Under the pieces are notes generated by a model. It saw only the letters and a program-made list of their open reading frames with translations. It did not search any database and was not told the DNA's origin. The translations under genes were made by a program, and so were the position numbers. A stretch of DNA of 64,000 bases from Halicephalobus mephisto. Taxonomy: Eukaryota; Nematoda; Chromadorea; Rhabditida; Panagrolaimidae. Of this stretch, positions 45,931 through 57,285 are shown in pieces. The DNA is taken from NCBI GenBank assembly GCA_009193035.1, contig SWDT01000013.1:248001-312000 (forward strand), read 5' to 3'. Position 1 is the first letter of the stretch; every line of letters starts with the position of its first letter.

Positions 45931-47386
45931 ATGATTCTAGAAGATGGATATGATTATTTTTTTCTGTTTTATTCGATTATGACTTGTGGTTGTGAAATTT
46001 ACGCCATGTTCGTTGTGATATTCAGATCTCCCAAGTCCATGAAGGAATACAGGTGGTTCCTGGCTCTGTTCATTGTAAGTAGAGGTCTCGACGCCGTGAT
46101 TAGACATCTTTTTAGTGGTGGGACTTCTGGTTCGACTTCTTCCTCGGACTGACGATCACCCCGCGGATGATCAGTCCGGCTCCGGCTGTGATCGTCCACG
46201 GCATCGCGAAGCTCCTCGTTCCATACCTCGGAGCAACGACTGCGAAGATCGCCGTAAGTCGATTCCTGAAGTTGAAAGCACTGACATGGAGTTTAGCTCG
46301 GATGTGTGGTGATCTGTAGTGTCAGCATGGTGGAAACGGAAGTGCTGTGTCTGTTCTACAGACTGTCGGTGGTTCAAGAGGACAAAAGAAAACACGAAGT
46401 ATTCATGGGCTGGAAGTCAATGACGTGGTTCCAGCTCTCTGGATACGCCATTGCCCTGGGGATTACCATACCGTTAGTCAGTATAATGGCCAATGAGGAT
46501 GAGATTCTAGCTTTGTTAAAGGAGTATCCTACAGTCCAAATTCCTCCAGATTCTTTGATCATTTACATCAACGTCCTGAATCCTAAATTAAAGTACATCG
46601 GTCTAGGGATTTTGTTTGCGTTTACTGTAGCCGAATTTTCATGTTTCCTGACTTCGTTTTTTATCTTCAAAACCCTGAGGAAAAATTGCAAAAAGTTCTC
46701 CTCCACAACATACAGAATGCATATGAAGCTGACAGTGCTGCTCATCATCCAGTTAATCGTCCCAATTTTGACCTTTATCCTTCCCATCGTTATCGAAGTT
46801 ATATTTTTACTAAACAAAACTGTGACTTCTAATTTCGCCACGATGGTCGGATTCGTCGTTCTGACATTTTATCCACTGTCGAATTGTTTGTTAGTATTAC
46901 TGTATATCCGACCTTACAGACAGTATACGTTAAATTTGCTCTTCGGAAGATGTTATAAGAAAGTAAACTTCAAAAATAAGCACATAGTGTCGATAGTGGG
47001 ATCTCAAGGTAGGTCTGAAATGTAACTTTTAACACTTCAGTAGTGTCTAAAAGTCCAGAAATTGAAACTATCCAAGGATTATCCAGTTTTGATTTTTCTA
47101 TCTGATTGCAAACTTGGATAGTGACTAAGAAATGCAAAGAATTCAATTTTATAAACACTATTGAAATCTGAATTTCTCATTCCATTTGAGTGCAAACTTG
47201 GATAGTGACTAAGAAATGTAAAAAATTGAGTTTTATAAACACTATCCTAAAATTTCCATTGTTTGATTTCTTACGTTTTGGATCGTGTTTAAAAATCCTA
47301 AAATTCCGAATTTTCTAAACACTATTAAAGGTTGCTCTGTTGTATTAAATTAATATATTTCAGCCCTTACTCGCAATGGAACATGA
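45931..47386 (+). CDS. serpentine chemoreceptor, Str/Srh superfamily, copy 1
   Basis: Exons 45931..46074, 46116..46253, 46297..47008 and 47364..47386 give 338 residues in frame. Seven hydrophobic segments are visible, e.g. YFFLFYSIMTCGCEIYAMFV, LGILFAFTVAEFSCFLTSFF, MKLTVLLIIQLIVPILTFIL and GFVVLTFYPLSNCLLVLLYI, then a YIRPYRQY end of TM7 like the PYR motif of Srh/Str proteins. MHMKLTVLLIIQ before TM6 and the P-rich second segment (LGLTITPRMISPAPA) also fit. I cannot fix the exact class (Srh or Sri most likely). Introns 1 and 2 are about 42 bp; intron 3 holds a hairpin array and the last exon codes only ALTRNGT. A tandem paralogue lies 4.2 kb downstream. Confidence 0.87.
47035..47335. repeat. 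hairpin repeat array O (receptor 1, intron 3)
   Basis: Four units, e.g. GGATAGTGACTAAGAAATGC ... ATAAACACTAT. Two consecutive units share TTGGATAGTGACTAAGAAAT exactly. Confidence 0.85.
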
Positions 47387-47521
47387 AAGCCTTCAACGAC
47401 AACCTGAAATCATCCATATCAATTCTATTTCTTTTTCCTAATATTTGTCCACAAAAGTTATAATTTTCAATATATAATTCATTATATTTTTGTCTTTATC
47501 TAAAACCTACACACAATAAGA

Positions 47522-47668
47522 TAGAACAATACTAACAATACTAACAATACTAACAATACTAACAATACTAACAATATTAATAATACTAACAATATTAATA
47601 ATACTAACAATACTAACAATATTAATAATATTAACAATATTAACAATATTAACAATATTAACAATACA
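47522..47668 (+). repeat. microsatellite, 9-bp unit AATACTAAC and variants
   Basis: About 145 bp of (AATACTAAC)n grading into (AATATTAAC)n. Confidence 0.95.
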
Positions 47669-48310
47669 AAGTACAACCTCCGGGGATGCTGGTCAACGAG
47701 TTGCGTTCCCTTTTACACTCCACGGGAGAGAGAGAAACCCGATTAGTCCCCGGTCTTCTGTATATCTCTGGTCGTGGAGACTACGAATTCACACCAATAT
47801 TAACTTCATTGCTTGAGAAAGGTTATTAACAGAAATCTCATTAGAACTATAGTAAAATCAATATTGTAATTTTTATATTATAAAATTTCTGATGAAAACT
47901 TTTCAACAACAAACTCAAAAATCTGGATCCAGAAGTGACGATATTTTTGGTTCCAATTATGTAAATGAGGATTTTTGGCACAACCAGTAAAATCGGTTGT
48001 CTAAGAAGATAAAAGGATATTGGAGATCTTGATGGACTAAAATTGTCAAGTTTTGATTGAATTGAAAATTTATATAATGAATAATAACGATGAGTTGATG
48101 TATAAAAATATATTTGACAACCAGAGCCGTCGAATTTCGACTCGATTTCGAATTAATTTTGAACTAATTCGAAATCAAAGTTCGGGAAATGGAAATTCTA
48201 ACTAAATAGTTCGGCTTGAGAGCTATTCTCTCGATTTTCAAACTCGAACTAGTCCAAAATAGATTCAAAATCAACTCGAAGTTTAGTTTGAAAATTCGGA
48301 ATTCGACAGT
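47669..48310. other. gene-free; GC-richer island then AT-rich
   Basis: 47669-47790 is markedly richer in G/C than its surroundings and contains CTCCACGGGAGAGAGAGAAA and GATTAGTCCCCGGTCTTCTG; it may be the remnant of a mobile element. 48120-48310 contains an imperfect inverted repeat built on TTCGAACTAATTCGAA-like phrases. No gene seen. Confidence 0.45.
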
Positions 48311-48315
48311 TCTGC

Positions 48316-48610
48316 ACAAGTGCTCCATAATCACTTGTAACTAAGCATAATTGAGTGTACTTGATTATATTCATTTTTCTACATAGGAATTAAAAATAAG
48401 AATGAAGAAGAGAGTTATGATCACATATTCATTTTAATTTTCATACGTTCAACGAGTATAATCAAATACGTTCAATTACAGATAATTATGGAGCAATTGT
48501 GTAACTTTCTTCTCCATTTTTGTTTTCAGTTCCTATGTGGGAAAATGAGTATAATTAAGTACACTCAATTACGCTTAGTTACAGGTGATTGTGGATCACC
48601 TGTGTGGTCG
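48316..48610. repeat. hairpin element, fourth dispersed copy of the 33.3 kb family
   Basis: CCATAATCACTTGTAACTAA on the left and TTACAGGTGATTGTGGA on the right, with the internal AAGAAGAGAGTTATGATCAC block. It contains both the left-type arm and its reverse complement further right (GAGTATAATTAAGTACACTC), so it is longer than the tandem copies. Confidence 0.8.
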
Positions 48611-49030
48611 CAATCCATTGGTGTGCGTTATGTCGAGTTTGTGCAGGTGTTTTATAAATTCATTTATTATAAATCTTTCCTTGTCCTAATATTATTTATT
48701 CATTACCTATTAATGACTTATGATTTCTCGAGAATTAAAAAAATTGATATATGCAAAATAAAACTTAAAAATTTCCCAATTATGGATTTCCAAAATTTAT
48801 TACGTTTGAATTTCACTCAAGTTTGTTCTAAAATATTCATTAAGCTTCTTTTATGTGATTTCCAACAGTTGTGTAATGTATATTAAAAGATGCAAAAAGC
48901 CGGTAAATACTGTCCATCCCCGAACTTTTCAGATATGACTTCATTGAGTCCTCAAGAAACGGCTTTAAGAATTACATCAGTAGGTATTAATGAGCAAATT
49001 ATATTAGAAAAAAACTGAAAATGCACATAT

Positions 49031-49183
49031 ACATAAAAAACGTATTTTTTGGGATAGTAACAGATGCAAATCGTTACTATTACGTTATAATTTTCATCAC
49101 AAATGTCGAATATCCATGAAAAATGTGACGATTGTGTTCCATTTCGCAATTGTTATAAAACTAAAAGTTACGCTTTTTGTGTG
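49031..49183. mobile_element. MITE copy 3
   Basis: Shares GAAAAATGTGACGATT, CATTTCGCAATTGTTA and the right end AAAAGTTACGCTTTTTGTGT with the madd-2 intron copies; left end diverged. Confidence 0.75.
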
Positions 49184-49203
49184 AACTTAATGTAACTTGC
49201 ATT

Positions 49204-49429
49204 TGTTAGATCGTCGTTGGGGGCTCCGGATCCGCTTGTAGACAAAAATATGTGGAAATAACTTTATAAGGCCAAAGGCACGAAATAAATCACAACTCTA
49301 CAAAATTATTGCGCAATCTTAAAATTGCCGCCAATCCGGAATCGTACGCCTTTCGTCGGCCCTCAGGGTATTTCCCTTCAGGACCAAAACTGCGGGCTTG
49401 GACTGAAATGAATAGTCCACGACCGAACA
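49204..49429 (+). mobile_element. solo LTR with 5-bp target site duplication
   Basis: 226 bp beginning TGTTAGATCG and ending CGACCGAACA, flanked on both sides by GCATT (49199-49203 and 49430-49434). It contains TTATAAG and an AATAAA signal (about 49285), as expected for an LTR with promoter and polyadenylation parts. No internal retroelement genes remain. Confidence 0.88.
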
Positions 49430-49505
49430 GCATTGAATCTAATGCATTTGATACATCAGAACTACTTTAATGTATCCATATATCGCATACAATCCACTGA
49501 TATCG

Positions 49506-49660
49506 ACACATAAAAAAACATAACTTCTGGCTCAGTAAAAAATGAAAATCGTCATTATTATGTTTTAATTTTCATCACAAATATCGAATATCCATGAAAA
49601 ATGTGACGATTGCGTTCCATTTCGCAATTTTTACGAAGCTAAAAGTTACGCTTTTTGTGT
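49506..49660. mobile_element. MITE copy 4
   Basis: Left end ACATAACTTCTGGCTCAGTA resembles ATAACTTTTAACCCAGTAAC of copy 2; right end AAAAGTTACGCTTTTTGTG followed by TA. Confidence 0.78.
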
Positions 49661-50157
49661 AATTATAAAAAACTACAGTCTATTCAACATTTGGTAATGA
49701 ATGAATTACATCGTCGATTTCCGTGTGTCTAATGTTTCATCTTTGTTATCCGCACTATATCTTTCCGTCTTGATTGAAACAATTTAATTTTTGAAAATTT
49801 TTTTTCATTTTTTCGAAAAACAGTTTTTTGGTTTATTATATTACTTTTTTAAGCAATTCAATAACGAAATTAAACATAACACATCACGGATATATATTCT
49901 TTATCACAGTCTACTAATGAAATTTCCATTCGTATACAAGTTCCTTTAAATTAAATAAATCTCTTGACTTTTTGTCTACAGAGACTACTTGACCTTATTG
50001 GAATTCCCGTAGCGACCAAGTTTTCAAAAAATTTATTTCAGTAAATTTATCTTTTCGTTCCAAAAAATATCAAGAAATAATCATTTTTGATTTTTTTCTT
50101 CTTAGAAATTTAAACTGTAGTCATTAATTCAAGTTTTGAAATATCTAAGAATTGCAA

Positions 50158-51614
50158 ATGATTCTAGAAGACGGATATGATTATTTTTTTCTGTTTTATT
50201 CGATTATGACTTGTGGTTGTGAAATTTACGCCATGTTCGTTGTGATATTCAGATCTCCCAAGTCCATGAAGGAATACAGGTGGTTCCTGGCTCTGTTCAT
50301 TGTAAGTAGAGGTCTCGACGCCGTGATTAGACATCTTTTTAGTGGTGGGACTTCTGGTTCGACTTCTTCCTCGGACTGACGATCACCCCGCGGATGATCA
50401 GTCCGGCTCCTGCTGTCATCGTCCACGGCATCGCGAAGCTCCTCGTTCCATACCTCGGAGCAACGACTGCGAAGATAGCCGTAAGTCGATTCCTGAAGTT
50501 GAAAGCACTGACATGGAGTTTAGCTCGGATGCGTGGTGATCTGTAGTGTCAGCATGGTGGAAACGGAAGTGCTGTGTCTGTTCTACAGACTATCGGTGGT
50601 TCAAGAGGACAAGAGGAAACACGAAGTATTCATGAGCTGGAAGTCAATGACGTGGTTCCAGCTCTCTGGATACGCCATTGCCCTCGGGATTACCATACCG
50701 TTAGTCAGTATAATGGCCAATGAGGATGAGATTTACGATTTACTAAAAGAATATTCAACGGTAAAAGTGCCTCCAGATGCTCTGATAATTTACATCAACG
50801 TCCTGAACCCGAACTTAAAGTACATTGGTCTTGGGATTTTCTTCGGGTTTACTGTAGCCGAGTTGTCATGTCTGTTAACTTCTTTCTTCATCATTAAAAC
50901 CCTGAGGAAAAATTGCAAAAAGTTCTCCTCCACAACATACAGAATGCACATGAAACTGACAGTGCTGCTCATCATCCAGTTAATCGTCCCAATTTTGACC
51001 TTTATTCTTCCCATCGTTACTGCAATTATACTCTTAATGAACAAGACAGTGATTTCTAATATTGCTGTAATGAGTGGATTCGTCATTTTAACCTTCTATC
51101 CCCTTTGCAATTGCTTACTTATACTACTGTACATTCGGCCCTACAGAGAATTCACATTCAATTTATTCTTCAGAAAATGCTGTGGGAAACTTGGCTCAAA
51201 CATTAGTGGCATTTCAATACAGATGTCCCAAGGTTGGTTTTAGAGACAATAGTACCCACTTGGATAGTGTTTCGAAAATTCAAAAATCGAGATTTCTTGG
51301 ATACTATCCAAATTTAATTTTATTGTTATATTAAACTTGAAACTTGGATAATGTTCCGAAAATCAAAAAATTGAGATTTCTTAGATACTATCCAAATTTG
51401 GTTTATTTATTTTTTTGGGTCGCAAATTTGAATAGTGCTTTGAAAACTTAAAAATTTGAATTTTGCGAATCTTTTCTAAATTTTAACTCTTAATTTTCCC
51501 CAATGGTAATCCCGGACAGTATCTGGAAATTAAAAATTTCTGAATTTTCGAAACACTATTCGAGTTTGTTCGGTTTTACTAAGTCAACATATTTCAGTAT
51601 TTGCTCGAAATTGA
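50158..51614 (+). CDS. serpentine chemoreceptor, copy 2
   Basis: Exons 50158..50301, 50343..50480, 50524..51232 and 51598..51614 give 335 residues. The first 94 residues are identical to copy 1 and both short introns are identical too, while residues after about 155 differ often (EIYDLLKEYSTVKVPPDALI versus EILALLKEYPTVQIPPDSLI). The TM5-TM6 loop (KTLRKNCKKFSSTTYRMHMK) is again identical. TM7 ends YIRPYREFTFNLFF. The C-terminal exon codes only VFARN. The last intron again holds a hairpin array. Function as a chemosensory GPCR is inferred from the superfamily. Confidence 0.87.
51250..51570. repeat. hairpin repeat array P (receptor 2, intron 3)
   Basis: Four units, e.g. GGATAGTGTTTCGAAAATTC ... 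CTTGGATACTATCC, in the intron homologous to that holding array O. Confidence 0.85.
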
Positions 51615-52026
51615 GTTCAAAGAATTTCGACGAAAATGTGAAATCACTCCCAGGTATAACCTTCATCGTCCAAAATTATGATTTTCAATTTATCATTTAT
51701 TACAATTTTATTACATTTATTACTCGAGAAAGCTTATTAATCGGAGACTTATTAGAATCGTACTACAATGAGAATTGCAATTCACATCAATCCCATACAA
51801 TTGCTGACAAAACAATTACGAACTTAGAACACACGAACCCAGAAATGAAGATATTTTTCGATCACAATTAGACAATTAAAAAAGAGATCAATATATTTTT
51901 TGAATTAGACAATGGGGATTTTTGGTAAAACTAATAATTCGAAGGTCGGATCATGAAGTTGCACAGCAACTTGGAGTACTGTAGAGCCTAAGTGAATGCA
52001 CATTTCAAGTACTGTATGTGGACTGG

Positions 52027-54585
52027 TTATTCCACCTTGATGGCGGCAGAAGCACTAGTGGGGGAGTTCTGGCTGTCTGTGCTGGTGGCTGTGGCGTTGC
52101 TTGGGGGACTGGATCCGGCAGTCGGGGAAGCGGCCGAGGCAGCAGCTCCTCCGGTGTTTCCTTGATTGGATCCTCCGGCTGAAGCAGCAGTAGGGGGTCC
52201 ATTGGGGTTGATGGGAGCCACAGGGGGCATTGGAGGGAAGATCCCGTTCCTCTCTCTTTCCTCAACGAAAGCCTTGTAATCTGAACCCAAAATCTGCTGA
52301 ATCTCCGCAGCCATGAAAGTCCAAGCCATGGCTCCGTTGTTGAGAGGACATTTCTCTCCAGATGGACAGTAGACTTCTTGAGAACCTACTTGCTGCTTGA
52401 TAGCCTTCTTAGAACAAGGGAAACAGAATTTGTGTTGAGGAACAGAAGGGCACTGGACAAAGTGGGTGTCTTCGAGCCTCTCATGGCAGTTGGTGCAGAG
52501 AAGAACTCGCTCATCCGCTCCTTGGGGAGGTTGTCTGTATCCAAGGTATCTTCTCCTGTCATTAGCACCTTCCGGAGAGTTTGTCGAAGTCGGGGAGATG
52601 CTTACTGAGGTTGTCTGTTGATCTCCTGAAAAAGCTCCAGTAAGTTTTATAATTTTCATTGTTAAATAGTTGCATAGTGTCTAGAAAATCTAAATTTTCG
52701 AATTTTCCAGACACTATCCAAAATTAATTTTTTTGTATAATTTGATTGTAAAATTGGATAGTGTTTAAAAAATCTAAATGTTCGAATTTTTCAGACACTA
52801 TTCAAAATTAATTTTTTTGTCTAATTTGGTTGTAAAATTGGATAGTGTTTAAAAAATCTAAATGTTCGAATTTTTCAGACACTATCCAAAATTAATTTTT
52901 TTTTGTATAATTTGGTTGTAAATTCAAATAGTGTCTAGAAAATCAAAATTTTCGAATTTTCCAGACACTATCAAAGTTTGCATTTCAAATTTTCATTCTT
53001 CCCTACTGTCCCAAAACTTTCTAACTTGTTTCTTCATTCCCTAACCAGCTTTGGTTAAATTTGGCCGATCACCCTTCACCCCAAATAACAAACTGAGCAG
53101 ACAAAAAACCGGATTCCCGAACGGAGCAGTCAGATGGTGCCAGTCTCCGACCGGTGCGGCATTACAAGGACAGGTTCACTGGCTTCTGAACTAACTGCTG
53201 ATTGTCAATCTTCTGGTTTGTTCGATTTTTAGAGTGCAACACGTGAATTCTCTTTTGGCAAGAGATTTGTCATAAAACTCAAGGCCAGGAGTAAAAATCA
53301 AGTTTTTTTCAAAAAGGACAAATTTCGTTAAAGATTATTTTGTAATAAACGACACAATGAAAGGTTTCAAAAAGGTCAAAACTTGATTTATCTCATCGGG
53401 CCCTAGGGCGATGTCTAGTTAATTCCCAAAACTTGTATTTTTAAAAATTAATTTTTCCAGTTGTACTGTACATGGTACTGTTTTTGGTTAAGTTTTGTTT
53501 TCCCCAATGTTCCAAATAATAAAAAACAAGGAAATCAGTTTTTTGGTTTTTGTGAAATTTGTCCAAAACCGGTTTTGGGGCCTTGCACGTGGAGGCACGA
53601 AAGGACGTGACCCTGATCGACGGAGGTCGTCATTTTTCACCTAGTCAGAAAACTGTTGAAATCGCGCCAAGACTACTTTTCAAGGTTAAAAATATTTAAA
53701 AAAAAACTGACCTCTGTAAACTTTAGCATAAATTTCGTTACGAATTTCATCATCATGTTCTCTTTTCCTGTTGAGAGCAGAAGCCATGGCCGCCATGGAA
53801 GGGGGGAATCCGAGACCCCCAAGACTCCCTAACCCATTCAAAGCCAACATACTTGGATGAAGCATAGGAGGAATAGGGGCATTTCTAGTGAGTTGCTGGA
53901 GTTGAGTCATTTCTTCAAGACTCAGAGGTCTTCCAGTGAGACTTCTCTGAGCAAGTTGAGCGATCTCAGCCAGATGAGCAGTTGAAAGAAGGCCAGAAGC
54001 AGCTGGAGGCGGAGGTGGATGAAGTGAAGATCCACTCGCAGGTCCAGAAGACGGGAGTGATGGTTGAGATTGAGCCGGGGGTTGGGGTCTGCCGGAAGAC
54101 CCTTGTTGAGGAGAGAAACGACCATTAGGGTCTTTGGGGTGTGCATTAGGAGTGACTTTCGTTGGACTGTTAGATTTCAAACTTGGAAGTGAAGAATCCA
54201 AAGATCCAGAGTTCATGAAGGCATATGTTGCCTTCATCCTCCGGGCATTTTCAATGACATTTTCAATTCTGGAAAATTTTGAATTAATTTTACTTTTTCA
54301 TGTGTAGTTTTCTTACTTTTCAGCACCTTCGTAGTTAACACATCCTCTGCAAACGGGTTCGATGTAGTCATGACACATTGCCCAGGGCATTCTCGGCAAA
54401 TCACAAAGATAACAATGTTGCTTCTGACTGTACTTGTTCAAAGCTGTTAAAGCTGCTGTTTGACCTGCTACTCCGGAAGCCCCTCCGGCACTGGATCCAG
54501 GAGGGACCAAAGGCGGGAGTCCAGAAGCCAAAGCAGCTACCGGGTTGTTGAACAAAGCTGTGGCATTCGAATGGGTGGTAGCCAT
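52027..54585 (-). CDS. IRF2BP-family transcriptional co-regulator
   Basis: Homologue of IRF2-binding proteins 1/2/L, nuclear co-repressors. Exons 54585..54317, 54268..53712 and 52625..52027 give 474 residues. The N-terminal family zinc finger at about 58-90 reads [20 protein letters not shown] then [13 protein letters not shown], with Cys58, Cys61, Cys79 and Cys82. The middle is Pro/Ser/Ala-rich and disordered, including a [20 protein letters not shown] helix. The C-terminal RING-type module (about 317-375) reads [46 protein letters not shown]. Both modules match vertebrate IRF2BPs; here an Ala/Gly/Thr/Ser tail follows the RING, ending SAAIKVE. The 1.1-kb second intron carries array Q. An acceptor (AAATCAG) abuts the ATG. 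Confidence 0.93.
52668..52990. repeat. hairpin repeat array Q (IRF2BP intron 2)
   Basis: Four units, mostly GGATAGTGTTTAAAAAATCT ... TTCAGACACTATCC; units 2 and 3 are identical over more than 70 bp. Confidence 0.9.
52991..53711. other. remainder of IRF2BP intron 2
   Basis: Unique intron sequence, locally GC-richer at 53080-53180 and 53570-53640. No nested gene recognised. Confidence 0.4.
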
Positions 54586-54814
54586 CTGATTTCGATTTAA
54601 TACTTTTCTCGTGACAGGACAAATCTGGAACTTGTTTGAAAATGATTGTACTTTGATTTTTCCTGGAAAAAATTAATTTTAAATTGTTTTAATTTTAATA
54701 AAAAATTCTTAAATCACGATTATTCAAAAACAAAATCTCAAGATTCGATCAAAACAAACTCCCGATATTACTCGTTGTCCTCTCGGAAAGGTGAAATCTC
54801 TAGTTTTGGAAAAC

Positions 54815-54979
54815 ATGCCGGAGAACCGAATCAGAAAAAGAGTGAACGACCCAGATTTTAGTTCGCATAAAGAAATTTGGCGCACGGTCACTTTCCGACA
54901 AAGATTCCTGACCTACGTAACAAAACAAGCGGAGAAGAGAAAAGAAGAAGACCTGATGACTGGTTTCTCAGAAGAGTGA
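54815..54979 (+). CDS. possible small protein, 54 residues
   Basis: ATG follows an acceptor-like AAATCTCTAG by 9 nt. The reading MPENRIRKRVNDPDFSSHKE, then IWRTVTFRQRFLTYVTKQAE and KRKEEDLMTGFSEE, is charged and helical with balanced codon use, unlike the surrounding DNA. The frame stays open for eight codons upstream (54791). It is divergent from the IRF2BP-family gene (229 bp between starts). No family recognised; it could also be the last exon of a longer gene. Confidence 0.45.
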   Translation: MPENRIRKRVNDPDFSSHKEIWRTVTFRQRFLTYVTKQAEKRKEEDLMTGFSEE

Positions 54980-55069
54980 CCAACAGAATTGTGGCGTAAT
55001 GATGACTTGATCGATGAACAGTAAACTACAGAGGGTCTTGAGAGGAAAAATTAATCATCAAAAGTTCCA

Positions 55070-55560
55070 CTGCGAATTTGGATAGTGTCTAAAAAGTCGA
55101 ATTTTTGAATTTTCTAGACACTGTCCAAATTTGTTTTTTTCATTAACTCTCGTAAAAGTCTGAGATAGTGTCTAAGAATGTAAATTTTTGAATTTTCCAG
55201 ATATTATCCAAATTCATTTTTCCAATTTTCTTTGATAGTAGTTTTGGATAGTGTTCAGAAAATCGAAATTTTTAAATTTTCTAGACACTATCCAGATTTA
55301 AACTTTTAACTCTATTAGGGTGAGCTTGGATAGTATCTATGAAATCCTAGTTCTTTCACTTTCCAGTCACTATCCAAATCTGTAATCTTATTAAACAAAA
55401 GAATCAAACTTGGATAGTGTCTATAAAATCTTAGTTTTTTAACTTTCCAGTCACTATCCAAGTTTTTAGTTGAATGAATATAGAAGACCACACTTGGATA
55501 GTGTCTATGAAATGTTAGTTTTTTCACTTTCCAGTCACTATCCAAGTTCATATAACTAAA
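55070..55560. repeat. hairpin repeat array R
   Basis: Six units. The last three share GGATAGTGTCTATRAAAT left arms and CTTTCCAGTCACTATCC right arms with about 80-bp spacing, all in one direction. Confidence 0.9.
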
Positions 55561-57285
55561 CATTCCTTATTCCCCAGCCATGATTTATCCTAATGGTCAG
55601 TAAATAAAATGACGGACAATTGTTGTCGCCATGAGCCATCTCTCATTTTCGGTCATCTTCACTTAGGGGAGGAAGCGTATATATTTGTTGGCGTGAAAAA
55701 GCGAACAAGTGATCGACCCCGAACAAGGGTTAAAATGGCGCAATTGAAGACACACGACTCACGCAATAACAATCCCCCCGACAGAATTTTCGAACTCGTC
55801 GGGTCAGGAAAACCGGTTTTTATTTCGCTGATCCAAGAGGTGCCGGGAACGAAAATCTGACTCTTCCTGATGGACAGAAAGAAAAATTTTGACCAAATAA
55901 AGGAAAATGGCGGTCAGAGAGGATTCCGTAAATGGTCATGACTCACATTTTGAAACCTATTTTTTCCGAAAAATTTTAATTGTGATAGAAAAAAAATATT
56001 TTTGGATAACATTATGGACACTCCTTACTTCGACACCATTGTTCTTGTTCATTATCTTTTCCGAGCAAAGTACAACAATCTCGAAAGCTGGGCAAAGTTC
56101 AGAAAGCCAAAAATTAGGATGCTTAAATATTAAAGCATCTTCGAAAAGATTAAATATTAAAGTTTTTTATTCCAAAATTTTCTGAGAATTTTTAAAATTA
56201 TTGGTTGGTGAAAATAAAAAAATAATTAACATAATTTTCGTTAAAAAATGAACAAAGATGTTTGTGAAAAAATAAAATTTGAACTTTGGTCTCGACACGA
56301 AATACGACTACAGTAATTTCAACATTTTTCTCAATTTTCGATTTTTGTTTTTAAATAAAATTTTCACTTTTTAAGCATCATTAATGTTCTCGTCGAGACC
56401 AAGGTTCAAAAACGGATTCTGATTTTCCGAAGAAACTTTGGACCGAAAACGACCATAATTAATTTTGAGGATTCATGCATCGATGAAATTATTTTACGAC
56501 TTTTTGGAGAGGTTAACTGATTAGGCCTCTTCTCTAAAAAGAAATCCTTATCTTTTGCATAAAAACTTCAAGACGCAATCGGCACAAAAACTACCCTTAG
56601 GGTAAGTGTCAAAACAGAAATTTCTATATTGTCTTCAGAAACAGAATCAATTTAAAATAATAGTGACTACAGTTGCAAATTTCCCAGGCAGTTTCTAAAA
56701 GACCAATCCGGTGAAAAAAGGAATCAGAAAAAACTCGTTCCCGTACCAGCCGGCGAGAAGCGGACGACCTCTCTTCAGTTTTTGGTTCCTTCTGGACCGA
56801 CGGAAATTGAACGAGGGGTCATCCTGATAGGATTCTGATTGACATTCAAAACAATAATCAGTAGCATAGTCGTAAAATTCTCTCCAAAATGAAAAAAATT
56901 ATTTTTCACGGATATCACGTCCAGTTCGAAGAAAAACGGACTTTAATCGCGAAAAAACAACTTTCATCTTTTGAGAACAGACAAATTTTGATTTTTTTAA
57001 ACTTTTACAAGACAAAGTTTGCGGAATTTTCGGAATAAGGGAGGTTTGTGGAGTTTCCGGAACTCCTATTCCTGACAATCATCGATTTGAGGAAAACAGT
57101 CCACTTCGTCTCGACCTTGATAAAGAAAGCGAACTCCTAGAGGAAGGCGACAAACGGGAAAATTTGTTTTTCAATTTGTAATCACAATGCAACAATGAGA
57201 CATGCTGAATCATAGTTGTTAATACGATATTTACCAAATAACGTCCGTTATTAATGTGATTTAGTCATAGAAGTATTGTTAATCC
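55561..57285. other. gene-free stretch
   Basis: Unique, moderately AT-rich. Open frames at 55609-55860 and 55907-56185 show no protein character I can support. A long imperfect palindrome-like pair, GGTCTCGACACGAA (56289) and CTCGTCGAGACCAAGGTTCA (56390), brackets about 100 bp. Confidence 0.45.

Noticed and set aside
55609..56185. Two plus-strand open frames
   Set aside because: No recognisable family, no acceptor at the start, and weak codon content.
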